Shown: one piece after another, positions 62,850-64,000 of the stretch
Layout of the letters: every line of letters starts with the position of its first letter
Numbering within the stretch: the stretch's first letter is position 1
DNA from: Cellvibrionaceae bacterium 1162T.S.0a.05
GTDB taxonomy: Bacteria > Pseudomonadota > Gammaproteobacteria > Pseudomonadales > Cellvibrionaceae
Assembly: GCA_000964245.1 (NCBI GenBank)
Contig: LANB01000001.1
Span: 785,501-849,500 of the forward strand
Direction of reading: 5' to 3'
DNA: 64,000 bases
Made by a program: the position numbers and the translations under genes
The notes under the pieces: generated by a model
Databases searched by the model: none
The model's input: the letters and a program-made list of their open reading frames with translations, nothing else
What the model was told of the DNA's origin: nothing

Positions 62850-64000
62850 ATGGAATTACAAACACTCACATTTATCGTCGTTGGCATCACTTTTGCGATC
62901 TACATTGGTATCGCATTTTGGGCCAAAGCAAGCAGCACTAGCGACTTCTACGTTGCCGGCGGTGGTATTCACCCTGTTGCAAACGGTATGGCTACAGCAG
63001 CCGACTGGATGTCAGCAGCATCATTCATCTCAATGGCCGGTCTTATTGCATTCTTCGGCTACGGTGGTTCCGTTTTCTTAATGGGCTGGACCGGTGGTTA
63101 TGTGCTTCTCGCCATGCTGCTTGCCCCCTACTTGAGAAAGTTCGGGAAATTCACAGTACCTGAGTTTATTGGTGATCGTTACTATTCCAAGGCCGCTCGT
63201 ATCGTTGCAGTTATCTGCTTGATCGTCGCCTCGGTGACCTACGTAATCGGTCAGATGAAAGGTATCGGGGTCGCGTTCTCGCGTTTCCTTGAAACCACTT
63301 ACGAAATCGGCCTGTTAACAGGTATGGGTATCGTATTCATCTACGCGGTAATGGGGGGCATGAAAGGTATCACCTATACACAGATCGCCCAGTACGTGAT
63401 CTTGATCTTCGCATACACCATTCCAGCCATCTTTATTTCCGTTGAACTTACTGGTAACCCCTTACCACAACTTGGTTTGGGCTCAACCATGGTAGGTTCG
63501 GAAACTTATCTGCTGGATAAACTGGATCAGGTGGTGACCGAACTCGGTTTTGCGCAATATACGACACAGGCGAGGCTTAGTACCTTGAACACCTTTGTGT
63601 ATACCTTGTCATTAATGATTGGTACTGCGGGTCTGCCTCACGTAATCATTCGCTTCTTCACTGTGAAAAAAGTGAGTGACGCACGGAGTTCAGCTGGTTG
63701 GGCACTGGTGTTCATCACCATTCTCTACACCACTGCACCTGCTGTGGCCGCAATGGCGCGCTTGAACCTGCACCAAACCATCGAGCCTCAAAAAGGCGAA
63801 TATCTCGAATACGAAAAACGTCCTAACTGGTTTAAAAACTGGGAAAAAACCGGACTTCTCGCTTTCGAAGATAAAAATGGTGACGGCAAAATTACCTATA
63901 CTGCAGATGCTGCCACCAACGAAATGGTGAAAGTTGACCGCGATATTATGGTATTGGCTAACCCTGAAATTGCACGCTTACCGAAGTGGGTAATCGCCCT
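62850..64000 (+). CDS. Sodium/solute symporter, VC_2705 subfamily (partial, 3' end missing)
   Basis: The visible 383 residues begin MELQTLTFIVVGITFAIYIG. They contain the SSS signature region SSTSDFYVAGGGIHPVANGM and ATAADWMSAASFISMAGLIA, followed by further helices. ASVTYVIGQMKGIGVAFSRF and GTAGLPHVIIRFFTVKK match acetate/pyruvate-type (ActP-like) symporters. A loop near the window end has an EF-hand-like DKNGDGKI and a charged insert, as seen in the VC_2705 subfamily. The start at 62850 follows AAGGGGG about 11 bp upstream. Acetate or another short carboxylate is the likely substrate, given the CrbS/CrbR-like pair beside it. The gene continues beyond the window. Confidence 0.9.
   Translation, partial: MELQTLTFIVVGITFAIYIGIAFWAKASSTSDFYVAGGGIHPVANGMATAADWMSAASFISMAGLIAFFGYGGSVFLMGWTGGYVLLAMLLAPYLRKFGKFTVPEFIGDRYYSKAARIVAVICLIVASVTYVIGQMKGIGVAFSRFLETTYEIGLLTGMGIVFIYAVMGGMKGITYTQIAQYVILIFAYTIPAIFISVELTGNPLPQLGLGSTMVGSETYLLDKLDQVVTELGFAQYTTQARLSTLNTFVYTLSLMIGTAGLPHVIIRFFTVKKVSDARSSAGWALVFITILYTTAPAVAAMARLNLHQTIEPQKGEYLEYEKRPNWFKNWEKTGLLAFEDKNGDGKITYTADAATNEMVKVDRDIMVLANPEIARLPKWVIA

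Overview
The window looks like chromosome from a marine gammaproteobacterium. Protein style suggests the Cellvibrio/Saccharophagus/Teredinibacter group, but this is inferred from gene content and was not tested phylogenetically. Pointers are ectoine synthesis for salt stress, a DcaP-type porin, a CrbS/CrbR acetate-type two-component pair, a split vitamin B12-dependent ribonucleotide reductase, a GlyGly-CTERM surface protein and several large secreted proteins. No rRNA, tRNA, CRISPR array, phage gene or intact transposase was found. The only RNA gene recognised is tmRNA (ssrA). Region 1-8 kb: the 5' part of an NSS-family transporter, smpB, then a nitric-oxide signalling cluster. That cluster is a LuxR-type response regulator, an H-NOX haem sensor, its histidine kinase, and three overlapping response regulators ending in an HDOD domain, a degenerate HD-GYP domain and a degenerate EAL domain. 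It lies between smpB and ssrA. Region 8-14 kb: an accessory, decayed island at the 3' end of ssrA. It is bounded by a 61-bp perfect direct repeat made of the tmRNA tail plus its terminator. Inside are two intact secreted or membrane protein genes, a decayed tandem duplicate of one of them, an EAL pseudogene, a beta-trefoil remnant, an RTX-gene remnant and a 15-nt tandem repeat, but no integrase. An intact RTX calcium-binding gene follows the right repeat. Region 14-33 kb: a tandem universal stress protein, a fused SecDF, a very large secreted protein that resembles anthrax protective antigen (binary-toxin B component), a soluble CZB chemoreceptor, a two-gene operon with a choice-of-anchor-L protein, and a PilY1-like protein convergent with two paralogous secreted proteins of unknown function. 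Region 33-47 kb: a multi-PAS hybrid kinase, hipBA, a VIT/vWA surface protein, a MORN-repeat membrane protein, a small globin, and nrdJ in two pieces with a perfect FNR/ANR-type box upstream. Region 47-54 kb: the ectABC-ask operon with a divergent MarR-type regulator (ectR-like). A TPR membrane protein and a sodium/solute symporter run on from ask in the same direction. A family-25 glycosyltransferase follows ectR. Region 54-64 kb: a chemoreceptor with a C-terminal sensor-like domain, a DcaP porin, CrbR- and CrbS-like regulators, and a DUF4212 small subunit with its large sodium/solute symporter, cut by the window end. The porin and symporter upstream regions share a TTAGTC/CTAAAGTC motif, which suggests joint control by the CrbR-like regulator. 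Overall the window is dense in signal transduction: three histidine kinases, five response regulators, two chemoreceptors and an H-NOX, with sensing of NO, oxygen and carbon source as the likely themes.
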